The notes beneath the pieces were generated by a model. That model ran no database searches. It had not been told where the DNA came from and saw only the letters and a program-made list of their open reading frames with translations. Below, in pieces: positions 42,832-54,149 of a stretch of DNA of 64,000 nt (positions within the stretch are counted from its first letter, which is position 1; the number at the start of each line of letters is the position of its first letter). The stretch is taken from contig OX637402.1 of the NCBI GenBank assembly GCA_951799425.1, positions 8,770,001-8,834,000 of the forward strand. The letters are read 5' to 3'. The position numbers were made by a program, and so were the translations under genes. Origin of the DNA: Ilex aquifolium (taxonomy: Eukaryota > Streptophyta > Magnoliopsida > Aquifoliales > Aquifoliaceae).

Positions 42832-45800
42832 TTATGGTTCCATTAAAAGAATGGTTTCCACATTTTTAACAAAATCCTCCAAAAATGGTTTCAACCGCTG
42901 ACCATTAACAGTAAAGATATTACCATTTGATGGATTTTCCACTTCAACTGCTCCATGTCCAAACACCTTTTTGACAATGTAAGGCCCAGTCCATCTTGAC
43001 TTCAATTTACCAAGAAAGAGGCGGAGTCTTGAATTAAATAACAAGACTTTTTGAGAAAGCTCAAAAGATTTCCGCACAATGTTTTTGTCATGAAAAATTT
43101 TCATCCTGGTTTTAGCAATCTTAGCATTTTCATATGCTTCATTTCTCAATTCCTCCAATTCATTTATCTGAAGTTTCCTTGCTAGTCCAGCCTTGTCCAA
43201 GTTAAAATTCATTGCTTTAATGGCCCAGTATGCCCTATGTTCCAATTCCATAGGCAAGTGACATGGCTTTCCATAGACTAATCGATAAGGAGACATGCCT
43301 AAAATTGTTTTAAAAGCAGTACGGTACGCCCATAGTGCATCAGTTAGTCTGAACGACCAATCCTTTCGGTCTGGATTCACCATTTTTTTCAAAATTAATT
43401 TGATCTCCCGATTAGCTAACTCAGCTTATCCACTGGTCTGTGGATGATAAAGGGTTGCAATTTGTGAAAAATCAAGTATTTTTTCATCAAATTTAAGAAG
43501 GGATGATTGCAAAAATGAGCACCCCCATCACTTATGATTGATTTCAGAATTCCAAACCGGGACAAAATATTTTATTTCAAAAACTTGATCACTGTTTGGT
43601 GGTCATTGTTTCGGCATGGAATTGCTTCAACCCATTTGGATACATAGTCTACAGCCACTAAAATGTACAGATAGCCAAAGGAAGGAGGAAATGGTCCCAT
43701 AAAACCGATGCCCCAACAGTCAAAAATTTCAATTACCAGAATGGGGTTTAAGGGCATCATATTTCTTTTAGAAATGCTTCCCAACCTTTGGCATCTATCA
43801 CAAGTTAAACAAAAGGCATGGACATCTTTGAAAAGTGTGGGCCAGTAAAATCCACACTGCAATATTTTTGCCGCGGTTTTTCTTGATGGAAAATGGCCAC
43901 CGCATGCTTCAGAATGACAAAATTTTATTACCTGGCTGCTTTCATGAGCGGGGATGTAACGTCTTATGATTTGATCCTTACAGTACTTGAATACGTAGGG
44001 ATCCTCCCAAAAGAAGTTACGAAACTTCCTCAGAAATTTCTTTTTGTCCATCATGGTAAAGGATGGAGGGAAGGTACTAGTAACAAGATAGTTAGCAATA
44101 TATGCGTACCATGGTGTCTTATCAATCATGAACAGTTGTTCATCGGGGAATTTCTCATTGATTGGCAGTCCATCCTCACAAAATTCATATGTTAATCTGG
44201 ATATATGGTCTGCCACCACATTCTCAACACCTTTCTTGTCCTTGATGACAAGATCAAACTCTTGGAGCAAGAGTAACCATCTCAAGAGTCTTGGCTTGGC
44301 GTCCTTCTTTGTCAGTGAATACAGAAACTGAAGAACCAACAAGATAAGAACGGAATTTTTCCAGTGCAAAAACTACAGCAAGCAATTCTTTTTCAGTTGT
44401 TGAATAATTCATTTGGGCATCATTCAAAGTTTTGCTGGCATAGTAAATCACATGGGGTCTCTTATCTTTTCTTTGTCCCAATACGGTACCTACAACATAA
44501 TCACTTGCATCACATATTAGTTCAAAGGGCAGATTCCAGTCAGGGGGTTGCATTATTGGGGCAGAAATTAACATGTCTTTTAGCTTGTTAAAGTTTTTTT
44601 GGCATGCTTCATTCCAATCAAAGATTACATCCTGACTTAGAAGGTGACACATGGGTTTTGCTATGGTGCTGAAATCTTTTATGAATCTCCTGTAGAAACC
44701 TGCATGCCCTAGGAATGATCGGACATCCTTTACAGTCTTAGGGGCAGGCAAATTTCCAATCAGATCTATTTTTGCCTTGTCAACTTTCATTCCTTCAGAC
44801 GACACAATGTGACCAAGGACAATGCCTTGTGTTACCATAAAATGACATTTTTCCTAATTGAGCACTAGATTGGCTTCCTTACTTCTGGTTAGCACTTTCT
44901 CCAGATTGGTCAGACACAAATCAAAGGAATCACCATATACAGAGAAATCATCCATGAATACTTCCAAAAAAATTTCAACCATATCGCTGAACAAGCTTAG
45001 CATATATCTTTGGAATGTTGCAGGAGCGTTACAAAGTCCAAATGACATCCTTTTGAATGCAAAGGTGTCAAAGGGGCATGTGAAGGTTGTTTTCTCCTGA
45101 TCATCTAGTGCTATCTCAATTTGGTTATACCCTGAATACCCATCTAGGAAACAGTAAAATGCATGGCCTGCAATTCTCTCTAGGACTTGGTCACGAAATG
45201 GAAGAGGAAAATGATATTTTCTAGTTACCAAATTGAGTTTTCGATAATCAATGCATATCCGCCATCCTGTGATGACTCGAGTTGGTACTAGTTCATTTGC
45301 ATCATTTTTGACTACTGTGACCCCAGATTTTTTTGGCACAACTTGGATTGGACTAACCCACTTGCTATCAGAGATGGGGAAGATTATCCCCGCATCTAAA
45401 AGCTTGAGTACCTCAGTTCTCACTACTTCCATCATGTGAGGGTTTAGTCGTCGCTGCATTTGACGAAAGGGTTTTGAATCCTCTTCAAGGTATATAGCAT
45501 GATTGCAGATTAACGGGCTTATACCTTTCAAGTCAGCGATGGTCCATCCAATGGTGCTTTTATGGCTTTGAAGAACTCCAATCAATTTAGACTCTTGCAA
45601 GTCTGTGAGCTTAGATGAAATTACCACTGGGTATGATTCGTCATTTCCTAAGAATGCATATTTGAGGTTAGATGGGAGAGGTTTCAATTCAGGCTTTGGT
45701 GGCCTAGCACTTGATGAGATTGGCTTTGTGCCACTTGGTGAAATCTCTTCGAATTTGGGGGCCAATGTCTCAACAGCATGAGTAGGGCAACTTGGTGGAT

Positions 45801-48222
45801 TTGGGTCATTATCTGTTGTTTCAGATGAGATGAGCTCTAACAGAGAAGATTCAGTAGGGTCCTCACAGAATGTGTCATTCAGATGTTCCTGTATCAAAGA
45901 TTCAATGGAGTTTATTTCCCTTTCTTCATTTTCTTCTTCTGGATGCTTAGCAATATTGAAAATGTTCAATTTGAGAGTCATATTCCCAAAGGTTAATTTC
46001 ATGACTCCATTCCTGCAATTGATTAGTGCATTGGAAGTTGCTAGAAATGGTCGACCAAGAATGACGGGAATTTGGTTCTCCGAATGTATTGCTGGCTGAG
46101 TATCCAGAACAATGAAGTCAACAGGGAAGACAAAATTGTCCACTTGGACAAGCACATCTTCAACAATGCCCCTAGGGGTTTTGACAGATCTGTCGGCCAA
46201 CTGGAGTGTGACACAAGTGAGTTTGAGTTCACCCAGACCCAACTGCTGATAGACAGAGTAGGGTAGCAAATTAACACTGGCTCCAAGGTCTAATAGTGCT
46301 TGTTCAATCCTGAAGTTTCCAATGATACATGACACAGTCAGACACCCTGGGTCTTTGTATTTTGGAAGGGTTTTATGTTGAAGAAGGGCACTGGCTTGTT
46401 CTGTAAGGAAGGCTCTTTTTTGAACATTTTGACCTCTCTTGACTGTGCACAAGTCTTTTAGAAACTTGGCATATGACGGGACTTGTTTGATTACGTCCAG
46501 AAGTGGGATGTTGATATTTACTTGCTTAAAAAGCTTGTAAATTTCAAGCTGATTTTTCAACTTCTGTTTGGTTTTGAGTCTATGAGGAAAAGGAGCAGGA
46601 ACGGAACACGAAGGTTCTTTTTCCTCAAAAGGTTCTGGCTCAGATGATGGGTTGACTGGGATTGACTCAGGCCTTGGCTTTGGAATGAGTATGTCTCTGA
46701 TGGTCTTGTCAATTACCTTGCCACTTCTTAGTGTAGTAACAACTTGGGCTTGGTCTTGTGTGTTTCCTGTTGTTGAAGGGTTCCCTACATGGAATTGGCC
46801 TTGTGGTTGCTTTGGTTGGGCAGGAAACTTGCCCTTCTCGTGTGTAACCATGGATTTGGTCAACTTTTGGATGTGGCTTTTAAGATCCTCAAAAGATTGA
46901 GTGGTCTGTGTTTTGAAATCAGTGAAAGCCTGTGTGAAATTATTGTTATAGTTCATTTGGCTTTGCATGAACTGATTCAAGGTGTCCTCAAGACTCCTCT
47001 TTTGTGGTGGTTGGTATGGTTGATATGCGGGAGGTCCTTGAGGTGGTGGGTGTGAGCCTTGTTGTTGGTTCATGGGTATTGGTTGTGTGTTCTTCCAACT
47101 GAAGTTAGGGTGGTTTCGCCACCCTGGATTGTATGTTTCAGAATATGGGTTGGAGTAAGGTTTGTTGAAGTTGGAAACTGCATGTGTCTGTTCCAACAAG
47201 ACCTCTTTGAACGCTGGGATGATGGGACACTCCCCAGTAGGGTGTCCTATTAGCGCACAGATTCCACACACTTGTTCTATGGAAGAGCTAACATCAACTT
47301 GAAGGACTTTCTTCATCTCCAAAGCTTCAAGCTTTCGAGATAATGTAGACATTTTTGCTCTCAAGTCATCATCCTCTCTCAAGACATATTTACCTCCGTG
47401 GGAAGTAGATGGTCTGGCTTCTACAGTGGTAGGAGAAGCTGAGTCCCACATCTGAGAACTGTCAGATATGGTGTCAAAGAAATTGAATGCCTCCTCCGGA
47501 ATTTTTCCCATAAATTCTCCTTGGGCCATCATTTCGACAAACTGACGTAGTTTAGAGGGTAAGGAGTCATAGAAAAATCCTACCAAAGTCCAATTCTCAA
47601 AAGCGTGATGCGGACAGGATTGGAGCAGATCTTTGAATCTCTCCCAACTTTGATAAAAAGTTTCTCCGTCTTTAACCGCAAAATTCATGATTTGCCTTTT
47701 TAATGCATTTATGCGGTGTAAAGGAAAAAAAATTCTAAAAAATTCATTTTGCAATGCCTGCCAGTTAGGTATTGAAAAAGCCTTCAAAGAATTTAGCCAT
47801 TGTTTGGCTCTATCTCTTAAAGAGAAAGAAAACAGTTTCATTTTGGCTAGTTCAGAATTGTCTTGAAAAGTTCCACACACTTCCTCAAAATCTTTTATAT
47901 GCACATATGGATTCTCTGCATCTAATCCATGAAACACGGGTAATAACTGCACTATCCCCAGCTTTTTAGTAAAGGGGGGAGCATTTTCAGGAAATATAAA
48001 ACAAGAGGGGACACTGTTTCTTGTGAGATTTAAGTAATCCCGCAAAGTTCGATTGTTAGGCACTTTCTCCTCTCTCATAGTGACTTCTCCATTTCTTTCA
48101 TTATTTGCCATATTACACTCACAAGAGTCTGCTACTGATCTAGGTGAATTTGGTTCAGGCTGATTCACAGACTCACAAGATTCTGCAGGCAAATTTTGAT
48201 AGTGAGGAGTGTCCTCAGTCAT
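42832..48222 (-). pseudogene. Athila gag-pol of element 4
   Basis: One polyprotein region, gag to integrase, starting at the ATG at 48222. Gag capsid text is at residues 92-240 (FHGLDAENPYVHIKDF). A CCHC knuckle has C319, C322, H327, C332, followed by YNPGWRNHPNFSW. Protease: DLGAS at 645-649 and LGRPFLATS at 722-730. RT (about 45560-44600): CIDYRKLN, FLDGYSGYNQIEIAL and the F-M-DD-F catalytic box near 44950. RNase H (about 44560-44250): CDASDY and [12 protein letters not shown]. Integrase (about 44200-42832): zinc-binding [23 protein letters not shown] and C-terminal SRWTGPYIV. Together these are the particle, copying and insertion functions. The gag-protease-RT part is long and open (1122 codons); the region as a whole has about three breaks, so this copy is not expected to be autonomous. 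Confidence 0.92.
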
Positions 48223-48317
48223 AAAGAAAATAAAACAAAGTTATTTACTGTAAACCAAAGAATTTATACAAAGATGAAGGTCTTTTTACCTTTTACCTTA
48301 AAACACCTTTCAAAGTT

Positions 48318-48335
48318 CCCCGGCAACGGCGCCAA
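48318..48335 (-). other. Primer binding site, tRNA-Asp, perfect 18-base match
   Basis: The plus strand reads tccccggcaacggcgcca, the 3' end of plant tRNA-Asp including CCA, 6 bp from the LTR edge. It is a primer site, not a tRNA gene: there is no tRNA body beside it. Confidence 0.95.
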
Positions 48336-48341
48336 AAACTT

Positions 48342-50228
48342 GACTTGATCCGAAATGTGTACACCCAAGTGCAGGCGGTCAAGCTGTAGTAATAATCCGG
48401 TTTGAGTCCGGAGTCGAATCCACAGGGAACTTATGTTGGTGTTTTTGAGATAAGCAGTGGTGGAGACCTATCGTTTGTAACCTTTGAGATTTGTTGAGAG
48501 ATGTGAGATTTCCTGGACAGAATATAAGATTCTTTCCAAGAGAATTTTCTTAACAAAACAGGAGATAAATGCTAATGAAAAAGGGTCACTCTTTAGTTCA
48601 AGGATCTGGACATGTAGTTAATTATCTGGTGTATTATACTTGTGCTTGATAACTCAATTAACTCCCGTGCCAACAGCCTGTTAATCGGAAGATAAAGATG
48701 GACTGTGAGAATTAAGAACATGATTCCGATGTCTTTCTAGAAGTTTACAAGAATTGTCTGTGCCGAGACTTAACCCGTCTACAAACAAGCAAGTGTTTCT
48801 ACAAGACATCCAATCATGACATTAATATTCCATTCTTTAAATGAATCACAATAAGGGGGAAGATTGAAGGGTAGTCCTGAAGATCTAGCCGGGGTACTTG
48901 GCTTGAACCAATGAGTCTTCCTATGCAAGAGTCATCCGTGTCATAGAGAGAACCCATGATTATACAAAGTACCTTAGCTTTGCTAGATGCAATCAATAAT
49001 CCAATAAACACGGAGAAATAAACGTTAAGCATTAGAACAGAGCACAAATATAATTCCTGGATAACTTATACATGCCCTTCTCCTCTTACTAAAGAGTGAA
49101 TGAGAAACTACTCACTCTTCATGGCTTTGGTAAAGCTAGAAAACTGAGTGATGCTCATCCCTCCAAGTAGAAGACTTAAAAGATAAAATAACAATGAACA
49201 AGGAGCCAATCTTTAACAAAGATTGAGTGAATCACGTTCCACCCTTCACGGCTTTGGTAAAGCTCTAGAAAAGTGGAAGAGTTTCACTCCTCCAAGAAAA
49301 ACAGAAGCTCAAGCAATGGAAGTGAAATACATAAACAATAAAAGTAGAAGAAAGCTAGTCACGTTTGGAGGGTGGTTTCCTCAACCAAGAAATGAAGGGT
49401 CGCTTCCTCAACCAAAAGATGAACTAACCCCCTTCTATGCATGTAAATGAAAGCATAAGCATAAAACTACTCTTATAACATACAAGGAGATGTTGGACTA
49501 TAGCCAAACAAATCTCTAAAATAAAAACTTCATACAAAGAAAATGTAAGCTTGAATCTACAATGTGAGTGGGAGTCTAAGCCTCCATCAACCCTTCTACT
49601 TGGCTCGCATAGCTCTCCAACAAGGGGAGTATTTATAGGCAAGAGGAGGAGACAAGAGAAGGTGAAGGAATAGTGTATGCCGCCCAAGTCCAAGTGAAAA
49701 ACCAACCACTCTGCTGCCAGTCTGTGGAGAACGTTCGAACGTGAGTTGGCGTTTGAACATTGTTTCTGTTTTTGCACTAAGGGCGTTCGAACGCCAGATG
49801 TGTTATGACCCTTTCACTCGAGTGATCTGTTGCTCTTCTGTGAAGTTCAGTTCCAACTCTATGCAGTAGTCTGGTCTTCAATCAACTCACGTGCACGTTC
49901 GAACGTGAGTTGGCGTTCGAACGTGACACTCAAGTGCCTAAGAGTTTCACAGTCTTCTTTCCTAACTGCAACATGCCTTCTCTTAGCAGTTGAGTCTGCT
50001 ACAGTGCAATGTGGCCGTTCGAACGTGAGTTGGCGTTCGAACGTTCTGGCTGTGCTCCAAGCTTTTCAAATTTTGTGCTTTAATGTGCTGGTGTTGCATT
50101 CAAGTGTGGTACTCATTGTTCTTGAGTCCTTGTTCAGTTTAGGGCCTGAAATGACATCACTTAAACTCCATCAAAGTACAATTAGTCTTAAAATGGCATA
50201 GTAACATGCTAATTTTAAGTGCTAATCA
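48342..50228 (-). repeat. 5' LTR of Athila element 4
   Basis: 1887 bp, about 97% identical by eye to 27047-28934. A TATAAAT box (minus) lies at about 49631-49638 with CGTTCGAACG pairs at 49732-50045 upstream. The target duplication GGTAA follows at 50229-50233. Confidence 0.96.
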
Positions 50229-51629
50229 GGTAATTATGGACTTCCACCAATGGGTACCCAACTGACATGGCATTTATAAACTTCCACGAATGGCTCCGCA
50301 TATGCGGACACACTTTATAGACTCAATACAAACGGAGTGAGTATCCAAATCATCAGGTCTTGCACCCGAGGGATAATCTAGCCCTTCTTGCTAACCCCGA
50401 ACCCATTTTCAATGCAACCCGTGCGACTCAGTTGAACCTTGGTCCAACTTTTTCGAGCCCACGCATCATCCACCAAGAATTGTGTTTGATCAAAACCATG
50501 CACACGCCCACACCCATGTCACATGCCCACGAATGTGATGATTCACGTGCATATGCAATGTAATATGCAATTGTAATTCCAATGTCATGTTCATCATATC
50601 ACAAGTGTAGCATGACATACACAATTTTCACAATGTCAATCATATCATGTGCATATAATTACATTCCACAATTTCCACCAAGCATATTATAACATTTTCA
50701 ATGAAACCAACATGCTAACTCAACATAGGCATTTATCTAACACCTTCAAGGCATAATTGTAAACACATAACATGCTCAATCAACATATTTCTCGTGAAAT
50801 TACTAAAACAAGCAATTTCACCCAAAACCCAATTCATGCAAAAATTGGATATATTCTTATTCCATTTCCCAAACTCTAGTTACACTAGAAACACATTTAG
50901 ATAAGAGATGTTATCTCAAGTCATGCTACCCATTCCATATGGAACCCTAGGTTTAAAATAAACCTAGATAGGAGAAAAATCCTACCTCTTGAAGTGTAAT
51001 ACACATAGTAGGAAAATCCAAGAAACCTAAATAAAGCTTCAACTCTTGATTTCCAAAAATTCTGTCTTTGAGACTTCGGCGAAATCCCTAATTTTTGGTA
51101 CGTAGATGTAGCTCTCGTCATGTAGATGACCTTTAGTTCTTTGCTCGAAATAATACGACCAAAGGTTGGCCCTAGATCACAAGAAGAAGATGAAGAAACC
51201 CTTGGGGGAAAATCCGATTTTCCCCCTTTTTATACCCCTTTGATGCTTGGCCTACAACACGCCACACGTCTCGTATTTTCCTGATCCGATTTTATCCCGA
51301 ATCAATTAAATCTCGTCTCATTTTAAGTTCAGTATATTTTATTTGAACTAACTTTAAATTATTTTTCTTAATTTCTGAATAAAAACCCTATCTCATTTAT
51401 TTTAGCCATGCGACACCTGATCGCATCATAAAACGTAAAAAATCTGACTATCTCAGAATTCAACAAAAATTGTCTGGATAACTAGATTTCACGAGATGAA
51501 TCCAATGGTGAGGTCCGTTTCGTCATCCGAGTTCTAAAAAAAATCAAATTTTCAACCTGTACCGTAGCGACAAATTACTATTTTGCCATTTTTCTTAAAA
51601 ATTCAAATTTTCCTAGGTTTTACATTACA

Positions 51630-51838
51630 TGAACCAATTCGTTCAACTCAGCAACGTTTGACATAAGTGCTTCTTCCACCTAATGATTTCCCTTGCTCTT
51701 CTCGAATTTCAATTTTTCTTGCCAGTCTTGCTTTTTTTATTATTACAGAATGCACATCAGATGGAAATGTGTGTAAAACACCTAAACTGAACCAAAAAAT
51801 CTTAACATCCATGTTTAATTAGCTTAAGACAATCTATC
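51630..51838 (-). pseudogene. Small Cys frame of element 3, N-terminal part
   Basis: Minus-strand text MDVKIFWFSLGVLHTF... (from about 51813) is followed by KARLARKIEI. It matches the element 2 copy (MDEKLFWFSLGVL) and the upstream part of the element 4 copy, and continues at 25936 beyond the inserted LTR. Confidence 0.55.
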
Positions 51839-52065
51839 TGGTTCTTTAACGTCTGCCAGTCACAAAGACGACTGAAGCTGCCTTTAAAAATACGATCATT
51901 TTTTAGACACATGAAAAGTTTTAAAATGTATACAAATTGCCAATATTTGTACAAAAGATCAATGCTTCTCACAAAACATCAAGACTTCTCACCTTCAACC
52001 AGAACTCAACATTGTCCTCGATGATGAGGGAGATCTGCACATCTTCCAAAGTCCTACAAACACAA
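51839..52065 (-). other. Spacer of element 3 with conserved block
   Basis: 51839-51871 matches 42215-42247 at all or nearly all positions. The rest is AT-rich spacer collinear with 42250-42400. The spacer resumes at 53773-54150 after the solo LTR. Confidence 0.6.
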
Positions 52066-53772
52066 TGCTTGACCAAAAACCTTGTTGTTTCCTAACCTCT
52101 AAAATCTATCCCTCAAAATGTGTAATGTATGGATAAGGGGAGTGTCACTCTCCCTTGGGATAGTGTGAAAAGAAAGGGCAAGAGGAAAGGAAAATGGGAT
52201 GGTGGAAATGTGAAATGTGGATGCACAAAATTATGTGTGTGTGTGTACAAAAGTGCTCCCCAAGCGCAAGGAGACTTTCGCGGGTCGTGTTTTACTTGGT
52301 GGTATTCCAAGGTCGTTTCCACGGGGAAAGAAGTAAACTAAGGGGAAGGTGATTTCGGGTAAGAGAAAATGTAAAATATTTTGGTTGTTGAAAGTTGTTT
52401 GGTGGTGTATGTTGATGAAAATCAAATGAAAAACAAATGTTGGTAAAGCCAAGAGGTTACTCCAATAGGAATGCCATCTCAACTCGAATCCCTCCTACGA
52501 TAGAGCATGAATGAACGATTGATTCATGGGAAGTTGGGGATACTAAGGGTGAGTATCTAAGCATAAACCGTGACTAGGCCAACGGAATATCAAAGACTCA
52601 CCAATTTATCCACCCACAACCCAGTCAAACTGAACCATTGATCTCCGGAAAGAGAGGAGAATGAGTTGACATGGCATACCCAAAAGAAGGTTCCCCTTGG
52701 TTTTGCCAAGTAAAGGATTTAGCTACTCATGCTTGTAATGAAGTTGACTATGTAAGAAAAATGCATTGCAAGAGAGGAAGTTCTTGAATAGCTAAAATGC
52801 AAGTAGAAAAAATTTAGAGAAGGATGCATTTAAGACCCATTTACAGCTAAGAAAATGATGAACCTTGTTGCATTAATGGTGAGAAGTTAAGAGAGCATTA
52901 AACTAACAATGAACTTGAAGGAAAACAACATTAATGGTATTAAAATGAAGCTTGAAATGTTCTTACAGCAGATTACAAGACAATGCAGTGAAGAAAATGC
53001 AAAAATCTCAAATTTATCTCTCTAGAACACTATTCATCATCTTCTCTAGACTTTCTCTCCCTATATCTATCTATTTCTGCCTAAACCCAATCATTGCTGG
53101 ATCCCCTTGGTTTTGCTGGACTTGGCTCTCCCAAAAAGTGCATGGGGAGGTCCCCTAGTCTCTAGAAAATGACCTCCATCAGTAGGGGTGCAGTAGTACT
53201 GGGCTGGACAGAAGGGTTGCAGAGTTTGTCTACACACCCAGCTCTTCTTCTCTTCTCTCTCCTCATTTATCACCAAGACTCCAACTTGTAATCATAGGTG
53301 TAGAAAGGGGTCACTAGCACTGTAGGTGCATCAGGGGAGCAGGGGATGTTTGTTGGTGGGTCCCTCAAATCAGCAATCATGAGTTACAGGGCAGTTGGGC
53401 TGATCAGGCAAGGCGTACCGGTACGTGTACCGGTACGGCGAACTCCAGTGGCTTGAGCGTACTGGTACGCGTACCAGTACGGTTTACTCCAGTAGCCTTA
53501 GTGTACCGGTACGCGTACCGGTAAGGTTTGGCTGGTTTCTTAATTTTCTGATTTCCTCCTCCACTGAGCTATCCACAAGCTGTCTTTTCATCTTCATTTG
53601 CCTCACACGATTGGGGAAGGCCTTAAGAGGTCTCATTTAGCACCATTTAACTACAAACACCAAATATCATCGTTAAGAGTTCAATTAACCTAACTCCCAT
53701 AATTTAAATCTCCAAAAACAATTAAAAAGAGATGATTAGCACATCAAAAAATACAAAGTTTTGTGCTAATCA
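52066..53772 (-). mobile_element. Solo LTR, Athila family, TSD CACAA
   Basis: 1707 bp flanked by CACAA (52061-52065 and 53773-53777). On the minus strand it starts TGATTAGCAC and ends GTCAAGCA. Closest to solo LTR 8556-10279: both carry GTACCGGTAC-type palindromes in U3 (here 53415-53525) with the shared word 'gcgaactccagt'. No internal sequence adjoins it. Frames at 52113-52482 and 52952-53640 are inside the LTR and are not genes. Confidence 0.9.
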
Positions 53773-54149
53773 CACAATACACAATTTTATTACATTAATC
53801 ATCTTTACAAAAACCAGGGTTTTGATCAACATCAGGACCTCGGTGCGTAATGCATTAAGAAGAATGAAACCCATGAGTAAATAGAGAATTAAAATGCAAC
53901 ATATAAAACAAAGGATGGTATCCATTCAGTGTGAAGTCATTGAGTTTGTAGAGGATGAACTTCAAGGGTAGAGAGGGAAAAATGAGAGGCAGAGTTTTTA
54001 GAAAGGGAGTGAAGTGTGAAAAAAGATGTGCATATAGGGTTTTGATGCTTTTATAGAGACACTATTCGGGTGCGTCGGGTTCTTGAGATGGAAATTCTCA
54101 TGATCCAAACCGGCTCTATGTCTGAACCCTAAAAATTCATTCAAGATAT
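53773..54149 (-). other. Spacer of element 3 downstream of integrase
   Basis: It continues from 51839-52065 across the solo LTR and is collinear with 42500-42830. No coding domain is seen. Confidence 0.55.

Larger units (their letters stand above)
27047..50228 (-). mobile_element. Athila-clade element 4, two LTRs, TSD GGTAA
   Basis: 5' LTR 48342-50228 and 3' LTR 27047-28934 (minus strand), flanked by GGTAA at 27042-27046 and 50229-50233. Inside, in order: perfect tRNA-Asp primer site, leader, gag-pol (48222-42832), spacer, small Cys frame, internal promoter-like module, ORF3, 3' non-coding region and purine tract. A chromovirus array is inserted at 32492-41610 (TSD CTACC). Without that insertion the element is about 14 kb. 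By eye the LTRs differ at about 55-60 of 1888 positions (about 3%), which suggests an age of one to a few million years at usual plant rates. It is structurally complete, but pol has about three breaks. Confidence 0.95.
25942..51624 (-). mobile_element. Chromovirus-type solo LTR split by Athila element 4, TSD TTACA
   Basis: Own segments 25942-27046 and 50234-51624 make about 2.5 kb, flanked by TTACA (25937-25941 and 51625-51629). On the minus strand it starts TGTAAAACCT. At the other end 'gggggtcc' and 'ggggcgtcac' words match the ends of the other chromovirus LTRs. Shared text such as 'catccaccggtgt', 'ggtgagcca.gc' and 'ccacctaagtgcacat' (26690-26790) aligns with 18640-18750. A TATA box (GGTATAAAAAG, minus) is near 51222-51235. 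No internal DNA adjoins, so it is a solo LTR, later split by element 4 (TSD GGTAA). Confidence 0.88.

Noticed and set aside
48318-48335. Perfect 18-base match to tRNA-Asp, considered as a tRNA gene.
   Set aside because: Only the 3' end of the tRNA is present, next to an LTR edge: it is a primer binding site.
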